Assembly: GCA_038030265.1 (NCBI GenBank)
Contig: CM075943.1
Coordinates: 31,992,001 to 32,056,000 of the forward strand
DNA: 64,000 nt
From: Corythucha ciliata
Taxonomy: Eukaryota > Arthropoda > Insecta > Hemiptera > Tingidae
Direction: 5' to 3'
Part shown: positions 33,842 through 46,306 of the stretch, in pieces
Numbering within the stretch: the first letter of the stretch is position 1
Layout: each line of letters opens with the position of its first letter
Position numbers and translations under genes: made by a program
Notes under the pieces: generated by a model
Database searches by the model: none
What the model was told of the DNA's origin: nothing
The model's input: only the letters and a program-made list of their open reading frames with translations

Positions 33842-35346
33842 AGTTCAAAACGAGAATTCTAATTAGGATTAATTGCTTAAATTTCAAAATTTATTTTAAT
33901 TCCATTCAGAAAGCAAAACGATGCAAAAAAGTTATAAAGCTTATTTCATATAAATATTTCCACGGCTGTATTACTGTCGTTAATTATTAAAATATTGTGC
34001 TCGTAGGCAAGATAGTGATTTTTTACCACTATACACAATATTTTTTTAAAACGGGAGTTGATTCTTCTTCATTCTTATTGGCGAAAAGTGAGCGTTTTCT
34101 TGCCTAGGCTGGACAATAATAGTTGGTATTTATCATATTCATTATTTTATCCATTACCATTATTGACGCGAAAACGTTCAAAAAATTGTTAGGATGGTGT
34201 TGCGCCAGTGTTTTTGTCAAACGCCCGAATATCTCCGGCATTACTTTGGTAATACCAGAATAAAAATGTTCTTGAATAATAACGTTGTTGGGACAACAAA
34301 ATGTCCGGAATAGAAGATGCATTCACGTTTTATTCCCAGATCTGGGGACAAAAAAGAAAAAGAAAAAATGGTGGGGCCCCAAGTGGGGTATCCTATGAAA
34401 GAGCGCAACTCGTGAACCTAATGTATATATTTTTGATTAATTTTTAAGCCAAAAACTGTACGTACATTTTAATTTTGTACATGTCAATGTCATAAATGGT
34501 CGAAAAAGTGACCGTTCTCCCTCCCTTAACTCCGAAGATACAAGGGATAAAATTGGCTGTAGCTCGTCAAGTGAAACAAGGATCTTGCCCTCCTGTGATC
34601 AGCCCCTCTATGCTATGCTATTGCTCCTTAACTCCACCATGGAACTTCGGCTTGATAAAAACACTTGTCTTTGGTAAACAGTGGGACAACCAATTTGGTA
34701 ACGAAAGTAGAGGGGAGGCAAATTGCAACTTGCATCTAATCAAATGAGCGGGTTCATGCTCTTCTTGACGGGCTATAGGTACAAGGGTCTAGTTTGAAGG
34801 AAGCATATCGCGAATATTCCGGCTCAGTGCTCACTCATAGTATTGGATGGAAAGAAAATAAAGGAGGCGGAGGTGAATGATTCAACAAGCAACAAGAAAA
34901 TATAGGAAAACTCCAGAAATCGAATCAAGACATCTTTAAAAAGTACAAGTAAAAAGTTTGAGGGAGGGTGTACAATTTTTTTTCCTGAACTAAAAAGTCT
35001 AAAACACAGGAGTAGGCATTATTCATAATGAATAATCCAACAAAATAGGATCTGGTCAATGCGTTTTAGTTTTAATATAAGTATATAAGACAAGTGATAT
35101 TAATGGGCCGATCCGAGGACACTTTCACGTAAAAATGTTTCGGTAGTATTATTTCAAGTTGACTATTACATAGCCTGCAAATTAAAGAATAATTATAATT
35201 ATGCCGTGTCAATATTTGATTATTGATAAGCTAAGCACTCTGATGCCAATGCGTACGAGTTTGATTTCGAACTCCCTACCAGGACGTTTTAGAAAAGTGT
35301 GTCCACGTTCCACGTTCACACAAAATTTTCATTTTAGAGCATCCAT
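33842..35346. other. no recognised gene
   Basis: AT-rich sequence beyond the transposase relic. I looked for an inverted partner of the transposon's left flank and saw none. Nothing coding. Confidence 0.4.
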
Positions 35347-35487
35347 GACCGTCAATTTCAAAATTAACTTTGTGGCTCTAGGGAGAGCAATCGATGTTAA
35401 GGACTTCAGATGACGTCAGTCTCCACCCCTCCAGTCCAATGGACTGGGAGAAATCTGCAGCACCTATAGTAAAGTTTAGTCACCTTG
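35347..35487 (+). mobile_element. CAAGGTGAC MITE, right fragment
   Basis: Starts GACCGTCAATTTCAAAATTA and ends GTAAAGTTTAGTCACCTTG at 35487, matching one half of the copy at 41241-41532 including GATGACGTCAGTCTCCAC. The other half is absent. Confidence 0.75.
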
Positions 35488-35602
35488 ACCCCCGCTAATG
35501 CTAACGCAAACGATAAATGAGTAGTTGCTAGGTTACGAAACACCTGATTGGTTGACATTTGAAAATGAAGTTTCCGGAGGATTTAACGGGAGAGTGCTAA
35601 AA

Positions 35603-35874
35603 CCATGGAGGTAGGAACAAGTGGAGAGAGAGAAAGGCTTTTTTAATGTAAAAACATGTGAAGCCGGGTTTTTCGCCATTACACACCCACTGTTATCATT
35701 CACCTAGAAAGGTCGGGAGGGGAATTTATCACTTTTTCACTGATCAAGTATCAAATTGTCAATGTTTTTGTTGGGTGAGGCCTGATAACAGATGGTGTGT
35801 AGTAATGGCGACCGGCTTCACGAAAAATGCGTTTCACTCTCTCCACTTGTTCCTACCTCCATGGCTAAAACTCA
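35603..35874. mobile_element. 272-bp hairpin element, CCATGGAGGTAGG ends
   Basis: CCATGGAGGTAGGAACAAGT at the left is exactly inverted at the right end. Pairing continues through GTGAAGCCGG and CGCCATTAC and reaches the centre (TGTTATC with GATAACA). The whole unit can fold into one hairpin. No coding capacity. Confidence 0.75.
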
Positions 35875-37973
35875 CTAATTATAAAGCGGAAGCCTAGTTA
35901 CGTCAGGTTGTCTAGTTACGTCGCACCCCCGTCTTCCCCTGTTCAGTGAGGTAAAATTTTACGCCGCTCCTTTTCAGTGAGGTAAAGTTTTTTTCTACAC
36001 ACCCCTATAATACCTTAATTCCGTTCTCTCAATGCCCCTTTAGCGTTTAGTAATAGGCCCTATTCCGCACAGTGCGAGAAAGAACTTTATTCCCACGGCG
36101 TCCGAGAAAAATAACCCAATTTCAAAAATTTGACCGTTGACGGCTACCTCTTCAATTCGAAGCGTGCAAACTCGATGTGAGTGGTTATTTACCCACTCAG
36201 TAGATTACATTTCTCCACTTTTTGTGTTCTCAAGTAGTTCAGTACTTTGACCTAGACTTCTTCGCGTCTTTTCGTGAGGAATGTGAAGTCGAAGAATTAT
36301 TTTCTATACATATTTGCTGTTATATTTTTTAAATCTAAGGTAAGGATTGTTAAGCATTATTTTTCAGGTCATGTGCAGCTCTGCAGGGAGCGATGACTTG
36401 TTTAGTACGCCCCCTCGACTCCAGATTTAGTTAGTCGTTTTTCCATAAATTGTTCGTCGTGTTACTCGACTACGTCTCGCGTCCGCAAATCATCGTACTC
36501 GTGCGGAATGAGTAATTTTCCGCACTTGTATCATAATATACTATTAAATTTTGCATTTATGAAACATTTTAGTCTCGTTATTTGCCTCTTTAGTTTAGTT
36601 AACTTATTTTTAACGGCAATAAGAAGTCTGTGATACCTTATTTACAATATTTAATTTCGCTTGAAAATGCCTAATTTCGATAAATTTAGGGCTGTGCCTT
36701 ACTGTCCATCGTTTATCACTATTACCAACAAAAATTGTAAAATCCTGTGATTAGACTTAGTAGGTGTTACTTACATCGTCTATACAGTTCACAGATTTCA
36801 AAGTATTTTCGTAAATGAAATTTGAGGGAAAATTTAGTGATGTTCCCAATTGGGAACATTGGCCGTTGGCGTGAACTATTTATCGAGCGCCTGTCTAGCG
36901 TCGAGAAGAATATTGCATGCTTGAGCATTTTATTTCGCCTATTTTTTGAATTGTTTATTTCAAATAAATAATAAAATAAATGTCTAGAGTTGCTTAACTG
37001 CCTTTTTCTTTTGAAATCCCCGATTGTGATTGTGGTTTTTGCGATAACTCCCGTCATATTTGCCATTGGATCCATAACTTTCGAGATATGCGACCTACTA
37101 AAATCAAAATAGTGAAAACGTACATCTAGCCTCATCCTCATCCAAATCATCCCATTTCAAGAGGAAGGGGTCTTTTTGGCAGTTGGCACATAGTTGGCTC
37201 GTTTTGACTGAAAATTGAAGTTATTCTTGGATAACATACAATATTCTTGGATAACTCGAAAACGAAACGTTTTCGTGCCCTTTTTGATTGTAAGGTTTTG
37301 ATAAGTGTGAAATTTCATGCTGAATTATCTCGGAAAATAGCGAAGGATTACCAAGAAGAAAACTATTTTGCTGTAAGCCATTATTGTCACTGAATGCACG
37401 TTTACGCGGTTCTATCGCATTGCTCAAATCATGGAACACATCTCATCGAATTGCTCAGGCATCACGTTTAATGGAACATTTAAGTTTACACATTAAGTTT
37501 ATACTTACGTTTCAATTTCATTGAATTCATGAATATTAGTTATTAGTTAATTCACTTTCCTTTTTTACTCTCTGTCAAAATAAAAATTGCAGCGAACGCG
37601 AAAGGAGACAGAATATTGCTTCAAATACACATCAGTGCACTGAAAAATGGGTCTCATCATCCAAGATAGGACATCCCGCGTGTTGCGGGTCTCATCCCAT
37701 GAAGAAAAAGTCGGTGTGATTATGCCTCTAGAGAATCCCGCCAGTGGGATGGAAGACTTGCGGGATTCCCTCATCCCACTGCTTCTCACTAGCTCCTAGC
37801 GAGATGTCGAGCGGCATCATCCCTCTACACAATCCCGACCGTTCGTACTAAGGCTCCAGGTCCCTTATGCTCCCTCCCTATTGCAAATTAGCAGTGGCAC
37901 TTGAATATGAACATATGATAGGGTGACGATGGAAGGGCATAGCCCAACAAGATTCGAGTTTCGAGAAAAAATG
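35875..37973. other. no recognised gene; short palindromes
   Basis: Contains a perfect 18-bp palindrome TGTTCCCAATTGGGAACA near 36841-36858, and a compact set of pairing blocks (GAATCCCGC with GCGGGATTC, AGTGGGATG with CATCCCACT) at 37731-37785. No gene seen. Confidence 0.4.
37966..37971 (-). terminator. T6 pol III terminator after the tRNA-like gene
   Basis: Six T on the minus strand directly follow the CCA that ends the tRNA-like sequence, as expected for RNA polymerase III termination. Confidence 0.6.
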
Positions 37974-38046
37974 GCTCCCCGGCGGGATTTGAACCCGCAA
38001 CCTCTGGATTACCCGTCCAGCACGCTGCTATTTGCGCCACGGAGGC
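37974..38046 (-). tRNA. tRNA-like gene, anticodon loop abnormal (GGT if read canonically)
   Basis: On the minus strand 73 nt fold as a tRNA. The D arm is GCGC/GCGT, the anticodon stem CTGGA/TCCAG with loop CGGGTAA, the T arm GCGGG/CCCGC with loop TTCAAAT. The B box GGTTCAAATCC is good. Canonical placement gives anticodon GGT (Thr), but position 33 is G where U is near-universal. Only five of seven acceptor pairs form (GCCTCCG against CGGGGAG). The body otherwise resembles tRNA-Met type sequences. CCA follows in the genome, then T6, a pol III terminator. It could be a functional odd tRNA, a tRNA pseudogene or a SINE head. Confidence 0.65.
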
Positions 38047-38049
38047 GCC

Positions 38050-41000
38050 TTTGGGATTCGTACTCCGAGGGATAAGCTAAGCCGAACCCTATAGCCCCTG
38101 CTATATGCATACATAGTATGCTCACATTTTTGACTCTACTGTACACTCTGATTAACATTCCTTTATTCCAATAATAGTGATGTGTGTGGTGGTGGGGTTT
38201 AGTCCAGATTTCAATGTTAAACGTTCAACGATGAAGTTTCTCCATCTTACAAGTTTTAAGATAGAGCCTGGGAAATGATGAGCCCTTCGATACTACTGAC
38301 GTACAATTGTCTTAGTTGTGAATTTCTACTGATGATGGCTCGGGGAGTCGAAAAAGTTCTGGCATATAAAATGCCAATAAAATAGTTGGGCAGGCAAAAA
38401 ATAGTTAACGTTGACGTTCCACCGGATGAAAATATGCTGCTGATTCGTCATTAAAAAATTAATAATAACAAAAATAATTAAATAACAGCTACTATGGAAA
38501 TTTTAAATGCTTATTAGTGGAAGATGCTTTTAATACGTTAGAGAATCAAGCGTATTTGAGCTGACAATGATTCTATACCTCATAATGTGGATGGTGGTAA
38601 ATTGCTTTGGGCAGGTACTGGATTTCATTCATTTTTCTAGAAAACTAAATGAAATCAGATAGCGGTTAGCTATAACTGTTAACAGAATTCCCCTCCCCCA
38701 CGCAAGACCAGTAAAAACACAGTAATGATCCGCGAAAAAACAGAAAAAATTCGCGATTAATTTAGAATCCCAACACTAATTGAAGACAATAATAAGTATC
38801 GATTTGCATGCTACGGAGACCTCGAAACACGCTTAGGGTGTTGACATGCAAATTAGACCCCCTTCTCCGCCACCCGTTCCAGACCAAGTTTTACTTCGTT
38901 CCCGTAGTCGGAGGCGCCTAACCGTAGTAAAAAAGCGATATTCTTGGGTCTCCTTATCATTCTTCCTTCCTTACAAAGGTCAAGTTCTAGGTATTAGCAT
39001 TTATTTCTGAAGATGGGTTTTTTGATTTAATTTTTACTACGGTGGCTATAAAAAAATTTTGGTTGGGATTGAAAAAAATCAAGTTTATGACCGTTATCAT
39101 GTCAGCCCGAGAAACGTTCGAGGTAGAAATGAATAAATCAAGCACGAGCATAAGTCTATGAGGCTCTTTTATACCAATAAAATGACGTATAAGGGCAGCT
39201 GTTGCATACATCGGGAACCCTGTGGGGCGCAAAAACTACGCTTTATTGTGTTTGTGCATATAGAAAGAAGCAGGTGATGTCTTGCAAGCATTTTCTTTCT
39301 CTGCCGTCTTATAATGAGGGAAAAGAATAGGAGAAACCTTTGAAAAAAAAAGTCCAGGGGCACGAGTCTCAACGTTGCCCTATACTCCCTTCTATTGTCA
39401 TCCTTCAACTCTCAACCCCTCTTCACAATCCATCACATAAGGAACCGTCGCGTGCCTTATACGATCTTCTCTTTTCGCCCCCAATTTATCTAGCTTGAAT
39501 CTCTTCACGTCTAGAGACTGTCGCTAAGAATAAGTATAGGTGGTATATCTCATTTTTTGTTCCTTATACCAAAAAGTTTCCTCTAGTCACTATGAGTCCC
39601 TTGAGGGACACGTGTGCAACAAGTCACGAAGGGCTGAAGAAAAGAAGCTTCGCCAGGAAAATCCCCCTCACTGTTGGACCTTGAAGATTTTGGAACAATG
39701 GAAGCCTCCGTTCCTTCAACGTATTGTTCAGGGTCGTCAGGCGGTATTAAAATTGAAAGGGAGGCAGAATAAAGCCATATAGAATGGAAAATACGATACA
39801 CAAGAAAAAAAAACTAATGCTTTTCAAGAAAAACTTAAGCCGAGCTTTAGTGCCTCGAAGACCGATCAAAGATCTGCTTGGTAAATAAGAAAGAACATCT
39901 GCAGGCTGAAGCTTAAAGATGTGATCAAGCCGTGACTGCGTGACATACGCTTGAAATCATATTTTGAGTTTAACGGGGACGCCAGCGTCCCATCCCATCC
40001 CTTGGAGCGTCAAGTCGGGAAAAATGGGTGCCCGATGCAATGCTTTGCTGTTTGCTGTGATTGTGGCGGTGTTAGTGCTGTAGAGCGATACGATATCGTG
40101 AAAGCATCTCGAACGAATAGAAACAACAGAAGGTGACAAAAAATATTATCTCTCAACTGTTGAATGAAATACCTCCGATTTCCGTTCCAGGTGAACTACC
40201 ACCCACTTGAAAAAAAAAAAAAAAAAAAAAGCCGAATTTATTTTAAACCTACTAGCATGATGAAAAATGCGGAGGTAAACTACACCCTGAAAAACAAAGA
40301 AAAAAGGTTAAAAGCGTAATATCGATCGTTTTTACAAAAATAGAGTACGACCGCAATGCACCAGAAACTCCAGAGGGTTAGACTTCATACGATGTACGAA
40401 TCACCGCATACTTGTATACTCAAGAGCACACGCATCATAACGCTTGAACTGGAATAATGAATTTAACCGTAAGTAATTTTCCTTTTAAAGTGCTCCATAT
40501 ACTTGTCATGTGCAACTGAAGGAGGCGAAAAGCACTGAAACGGACGAATCAACCTAAATTTATACAAGTATCCAGGTTCATCTTAGCAATCTGCTTTTTA
40601 AAATTAGCTTCCTAAGCGGATATCAAACTGCGTGAACTGCGTAAATTTTAGATCGGTTAGTTAAGTAGACGGAACAAATTTGCTTTTAGTTGAAGCTCTT
40701 CTTGCTCCACTTACTAAAGCCCTGGAGAACGGGACACTTGTTGTTATAACAATGTCGTGATTGTATGAAGGCTTAAGCATCTATATCATAATGTGTTTTC
40801 CCACGTCTAATCACTTTATAGAGTGCACTAAATTTTCACTCTAGAAGTAACAGATAATTCTGATTACTCGAATACGTTATCCCTGAACACTTTTGTTTCA
40901 GAAGTTGACTTGATTTTCAATGGAAGAGGAGGGAAACATTAATTGAAAGGGCGACCCATTTCATGTGTTCGCGTAGTAAGACGCTTCGATCAAAATCAGC

Positions 41001-41231
41001 CCTTTTACGTAAGAAAGGAAGGTATGTTCTTGACGAGAACTCATTAGCAATAATAGTATATTATTCACCAAGCTGATTTTGGAGGTGACAAATTAAAGTC
41101 TGTCCATTTAGTGATAGACTCTCGAACGTGTTGCTTCATTTCGATAGTTCGATTTGTTCACTCCCACCAAAAATATTTAATGAAATTAACAAATGATCAA
41201 CAACAAACTTTTTCTACGGGCACTTTGGTTA
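38050..41231. other. no recognised gene
   Basis: About 3.2 kb without a domain or element I can name. A plus-strand frame at 39540-39782 gives CNKSRRAEEKKLRQENPPHC and is somewhat GC-rich, but has no splice support and the minus strand is open too. A 20-A run lies at 40210-40229. Confidence 0.4.
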
Positions 41232-41240
41232 CGTATAGAC

Positions 41241-41532
41241 CAAGGTGACTAAACTTTACTATAGGTGCCGCAGATTTCCCTCTGCCCATCGGACGGGAGG
41301 AGTGGAGACTGACGTCACCAGCAGTCCTTTGCTCCCGATTGCTCACTGTAGAGCAGCAAAACAAGTTAATTTTGAAATCGACGGTTATGAATGCTCAAAA
41401 ATCACAGCCCAATAACAATTAATAATGTACTGGGTCCAGCGCAAAGGAACTTGGGACTGCTCGTGACATAGATGAAGGACAGTAATGGCCGAAGATCTGC
41501 GGCACCTATATGTAGAAAGTTTAGTCACCTTG
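41241..41532. mobile_element. CAAGGTGAC MITE, intact 292-bp copy with 9-bp target duplication
   Basis: Termini are CAAGGTGACTAAACTTT and its inverse, and the inverted similarity extends for about 40 bp to GGTGCCGCAGAT with a short indel. CGTATAGAC flanks both sides (41232-41240 and 41533-41541). A 9-bp duplication with fairly long TIRs fits Mutator-like or Merlin-like transposases better than hAT or Tc1. Four more partial copies lie in this window. No reading frame. Confidence 0.92.
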
Positions 41533-41541
41533 CGTATAGAC

Positions 41542-43559
41542 GCTACCAAAGAGATAATATAACATGGAGGGAGTCTTGCTCCAATATGACGGCATCATAG
41601 AGGTAAATAACTGGAGAAAGCCTGAATGGGCTAGGGGGTGGGTAGATGGGTTGTCACAAATATGGCCGCCAAAGTACCCCAATAGAACCTTTAATTAACC
41701 TCTACATCGTCAGGTTATCAATAAAAATGTTCACTTCCCTCCTGAGATTAATGAAAAATTACAAAAAAAGAGCCCGAGTTAGAATGAACAAGGGTTATTT
41801 CGGGGAATCGTTCGGTAAAAACTAAATCCAACTCGTCAGACACTCTCGTTCTCAAAGCGTGGACGTACTGTAGTAAATGTCATCGTTCGTAGCACGTAGC
41901 CGTATTTTCAAGTGTATTTTGGTGTTTATTTTCTAAAATAAGTGGCCCTGATCGCGTTCCAACAACGTACTAGGAAAAATATTTCATGGGCGAGACAGTC
42001 ACGACTTCAGAAAGAGCCGCTCCGTCCCTTGAGGACTGCGAAACAAGGATTTGAACAAAAGTCGCCGCACTCATGCAGTTCTCGCTATCCTCGAACCACG
42101 GTTCTTCTCATTCGTAGTTCCAGTATTTTCTGAATTATTTTGTTTCTTGCTTGCGAGCGGCTATTATGTGAAATAAACGTTCATGATTTCTTAGGGCCTG
42201 TTTTTCTCTTAACTAGCAGAGGTTCGCCCCTGAAGAAACATACCAAAAAATACACAACACATCAGTAAAAAACAAGTTATCTTGAACACAGAAACATAAC
42301 GTATTCCATAAAAAACATGAGTGACGGACTACCCGGAGACTTCTGTCGTGATTTCAGGAAGAGGATTGGAGCTAGGTACTTGCACATGTTGAAATGTCCG
42401 GAAAAAGAGTCTAAAAACTCGCGACTCACGCATCCCGTTTAGAATAAAGATTCTCCCGAGTAGTTGTGGGTTATTCACTTTATTAATGTCCTGTGAAACA
42501 ATCTAAAAACTTACTAGTGAGCATTTCTGGACATACTTTTAAAGGAAAAAGAAGAAAACTAAAAATTCAAAGTGGACAAGTAAAATAAAAAACAACTTGA
42601 CTTGAGGTTATTTTTTGGTTCACAAAGAGCACCTCCCATCATAATAACTACGGCCAAGAAAATTTCAAGCCCAAGCTCTCTCCATTCATTTTTATCTCTA
42701 TGGACGGCATATGAATAGGTTATAATATGACTGTCCAATAATATAAATAAATTCAAAAATGAAAACCTCCATTTCTAGTCAGTGAGTGAACTTTTTTTTA
42801 GTTTTATCTAAAACCTGATTCATATCAGCTAGCCTTGTTTCAACAAAACAAGGCGATTATTATTGTATCAAAATTTGCGTGTTAGTTGAAAATGGATTTG
42901 GACGACTCAAGAAACAGAGAAATATGAGACAATTTAACTTTCAAAGCCCATAACTTTCAGGGATCTTCTTCGGTAATAAAACGCTCGGTGTCGAAGTCCA
43001 CTTCGATTCATGATTGTGTTGCGTACAGCCGAAAAGTGACTTTAAAAAACGCATGGCACATAGTGGGGGCTATGCCGTAGAGCGGGTCACTCGTCTCGTG
43101 TCCTCAATCTCCCTCTATTCCCTTCTACGCACTTCCTCGCAGCGGCAATCGGAAAACCTTCTCGCTTTTCGGAAATATCGTGTGATTTGTCATACTAGCT
43201 ACTGTGCTCCACTGAAACCGCGTTCGTTCGGCCGACGCACGCCCTAACAGTTCAGAAGAGGGACGAATGATCCCATATTGAGAAATTTAATGGAACCGCG
43301 TCCTTTGCGCCAGAAGAGTTCGGCCGTGTAAAACTTTTTCAGGTTCCAAAATAGAATGCTAGCATAATATAGCAAGATGCTATATTTCAGTCCATTCGGG
43401 CGGGGGGGGGGGGGTTCGATCGTTCATCTTTCCTCCCACTGATTCAAAATCATAAGTTTAAAAAATTCTTCAAGATGAATACACGCGAATATCACAGATT
43501 TTACGGAATTAATTAAGCCAACGGGAATGATTACAAAAATAAAAGATAACAAGTTTATA
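41542..43559. other. no firmly recognised gene
   Basis: Two modest plus-strand frames (41942-42133, followed by AATAAA at 42174, and 43014-43247) have Arg/Ser-rich products without known motifs or splice support. A 13-G run lies at 43402-43414. Otherwise nothing. Confidence 0.35.
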
Positions 43560-43748
43560 ATGCATGCATGAAACTGTAGCCGTAGGAGCCTACGTTGTCT
43601 GTCTTCCCTCGTTGAGGTGCGTTAGAAACGAACCGGTTTCGGCTGCTCGCCATTTTCAGCGTCTGTAAGTACAACAGTTGTACGCACCTCAACGAGGGAA
43701 GACAGACAACGACGTAGGCTCCTACAGCTACAGTTTCATGCATGCATT
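43560..43748. mobile_element. CATGCA-ended foldback MITE, copy 2 (best preserved)
   Basis: ATGCATGCATGAAACTGTAG is inverted at the right end. Arms of about 75 bp pair nearly perfectly through GGAGCCTACG, TCTTCCCTCGTTGAGGTGCG, around a loop containing CGGTTTCGGCTGCTCGCC. Total 189 bp. Confidence 0.85.
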
Positions 43749-44242
43749 ACCTACTAACCCTCGTAGTCTAAGCAACCATACTAACAATATCAAGATAACA
43801 AGTTTGTTTTTTAGAGAAGTTTACGTTGTGCAGGTTATAAAAATAAGGGACACCCCTGCACTTCCACGCTTCATCAATATGGTCCATGTGAACCCCCCTC
43901 CAACACCCCTTCCCCATCGGGGTTCCCTCCATGTATTCTACCTCTACGATCATTTTTTGTTCTAAAATCATTCCCGGTGCTTCATTTTTGTAGAAGGGGT
44001 AAAGGGGAAGCTCATTTCACTAAATTCGGGGGCGGGCGAGAGTCCATCACTAAGCGGACAGACTTTAGAGGTGGTCGCAAAGGTTATTTTTATATTTCTG
44101 GTGGAGTTCCAAACACCGATTTCGCCTTAGTTTTCACTCGCTATTGGCGAATGAAACTATCACTAGCTGCGCTAGTGTTCTTGATAGCGTAAGCGGTATT
44201 TGTTATCAATTTGAGGGTTAGTGTCACAGGCATTGCTGATAG
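43749..44242. other. no recognised gene
   Basis: Spacer between two hairpin elements. No coding signal. Confidence 0.4.
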
Positions 44243-44394
44243 TAGGTCTATTCGTTTGTCGTCCCGAACTACTCCGAGCAGCACGAAATTTTGCAACCTC
44301 GCGGGTTATCATGTGAAATAACGCGAAAAAATAATGAAAAGTTAGTACTTTCAGTGCTAACAGGGCAACTCCGGACGACAAACGAATAGGCCTA
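44243..44394. mobile_element. 152-bp hairpin MITE, TAGGTCTATTCGTTTGTCGTC ends
   Basis: Left TAGGTCTATTCGTTTGTCGT pairs with right (reverse) TAGGCCTATTCGTTTGTCGT, and weaker pairing follows inside. No coding capacity. Confidence 0.75.
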
Positions 44395-45196
44395 GCGTAA
44401 GAAGTGTTGATAACTCAGTTCGAATTGTTGTTTGATCTTGAAGAGCTCGTAAATAACTTCACATCTCACTTAATCTGGCTGGGTTTTTAAGATTCTTTGG
44501 TGAGTAAATATATCAAACGTGTTCACATTAAAAATTCGGAAAAGAAGGGTCTTGAAATGTAATCCACCTCATGAATCGAAAAGAATTCGTGGGCACTGGG
44601 TTATAGCGTTATAGCTAGCAAAATTATTATAATTTCTTCGTTGTTAGTGCTACGACCCAATATACTCATACTTACGGTGATTGAGAGCTCACAAAATAGC
44701 TATTTTTCAGTTGACCGGGCGTTAAGTTATTTCATTATCAGCGGTTCCTTCCATCTCAAGACCTTACTACTTCTGAAGTTGTTCATTCGGGAGGCGTCCT
44801 TTTACTCTTAATTTTGAATACATATTCATCGCCATCAAAATCTCGGAATTTCACAGATGGAAGAAAAGGCTACGATGCTAACCATATCAACATGAGACGG
44901 GACGAAGAGGACTAAAAGGAGATATTTGCGCTTTGCCTGCAGTCGTCTGCGCTTGAATAATCCTAATAAATGCTCTTAAATGGTTATTTTCGGGGTTCTA
45001 AACTATACCCACATGTATCTGTACGGGGAATAACAATAACAAGGACAGATACTAGTTATGGATCACGCCAATACCGACACTGATATTGAAGGGTATAGTC
45101 GAGACGAGGTGCTCGGGGAAATTTTATTAATTAATAAAAAGTATAAAAATAAGCACGCAAGTAAACAATACAGTAAGTAAGCACCTCGAATCTAGA
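44395..45196. other. no recognised gene
   Basis: AT-rich flank of the gypsy element. Part of it (from about 45197 down) may belong to the 3' LTR. Confidence 0.35.
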
Positions 45197-45537
45197 AATT
45201 CTGTTGTTCCCGTTCCCGCCACTTTTCATCACCAATTCCTCTTCACGCCCTCCCCACAAAAAAATTGAAACAATTACAATTTCAGTCATGGTTGCTCACC
45301 CCGTCAGTTGATCTTCAACATACAAATATAGAAACATATCAATGTACAAAAATAATAAAAAATTGAAAGAGAAAATAAACGGACATAAACTAAAATTGAT
45401 ATTGCTGCGAAGCATTGATAACTTTCAATTTAGACGAAACTCGTCAAATATCTGGATAACAAATGAAAAAAATAAACGCATCAATAAGATCAAGTATGCA
45501 TAGAAAAAAATAAACAAAAAACACAAACAATTACATC

Positions 45538-45735
45538 TCAGGGATTAGTTTGGTAATTTTGGAGATATTGAGGAAGCTTGGTTTTCCGATTGGATTTACG
45601 GGGTTGCACATCGCTGCTAGGATTGAGTGCCCCAGGAATAGCTAGGGGTCTCGTAGGTGAGGGGAATGGGGAACTGGATGTCAAATTTTGATGAGCCCAC
45701 GGAGTCGGCTGTTCATCTAGGGGCGAGGTGTTCAC
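45538..45735 (-). pseudogene. gypsy polyprotein C-terminal tail
   Basis: Proline/serine-rich segment with a basic end (QPRKSNRKTKLPQYLQNY) just before the stop, as often found after the integrase in this gypsy group. In a different frame from the integrase piece, from which it is separated by at least one frame lesion. Confidence 0.55.
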
Positions 45736-45839
45736 TTAGCGGAGTCGGATCTGTGTCTGATGCACCTTATGTTCTCTTCCTGGCTCTGAAGCTACCATAC
45801 GTATCGTTCTAGAGGGTGCGCTCGTCGGGTGCGATCCCT

Positions 45840-46306
45840 TCAACCACTGCGGGTGCTTCTCATGTGGCCGAGGCATGAACCTAACTTTTGTGCCGATATC
45901 GAAGATAGAAGGGCGCTTTGAATCTCGTTTGGGACGAGAAGCGAAGGATAAATGTGTACGGGTTGGGTACTTGAAAACGAGACATGGGTGACGGGGAAAC
46001 CGTTGTTGGAGCGGAATGCTGAATGGACTTGAAATGGAGTGATCTTTCCAGCCACGAAGACCCTGGAATGTCGGTGGCTGCTTTACGTAGACCTTGTTTA
46101 GCTCTGTGAACCGCAGCCTCAGCTCGGCCGTTGCTCTGAGGGTTATAGGGGGCAGTTAGTTGATGTTGAATATTTCGTGAAGCTAAATATGACGTGAAGT
46201 CTGTAGAACTGAATGGCGGTCCGTTGTCGGTGACACGATAAGTCCAAAAATCAACATTAGACATTTTACACATTAGACATTTCAACATTTGAGTTGCAAC
46301 TTTCAC
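45840..46306 (-). pseudogene. gypsy integrase, second half of catalytic core and C-terminus
   Basis: VTDNGPPFSSTDFTSYL carries the second catalytic Asp in its DNGP context, and APYNPQSNGRAEAAVHRAK the third acidic residue in its NG-x-AE context. Further on, the frame changes near 45900-46050. The first catalytic Asp segment is missing because sequence just upstream jumps directly from the zinc-binding domain to this part. Confidence 0.8.
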
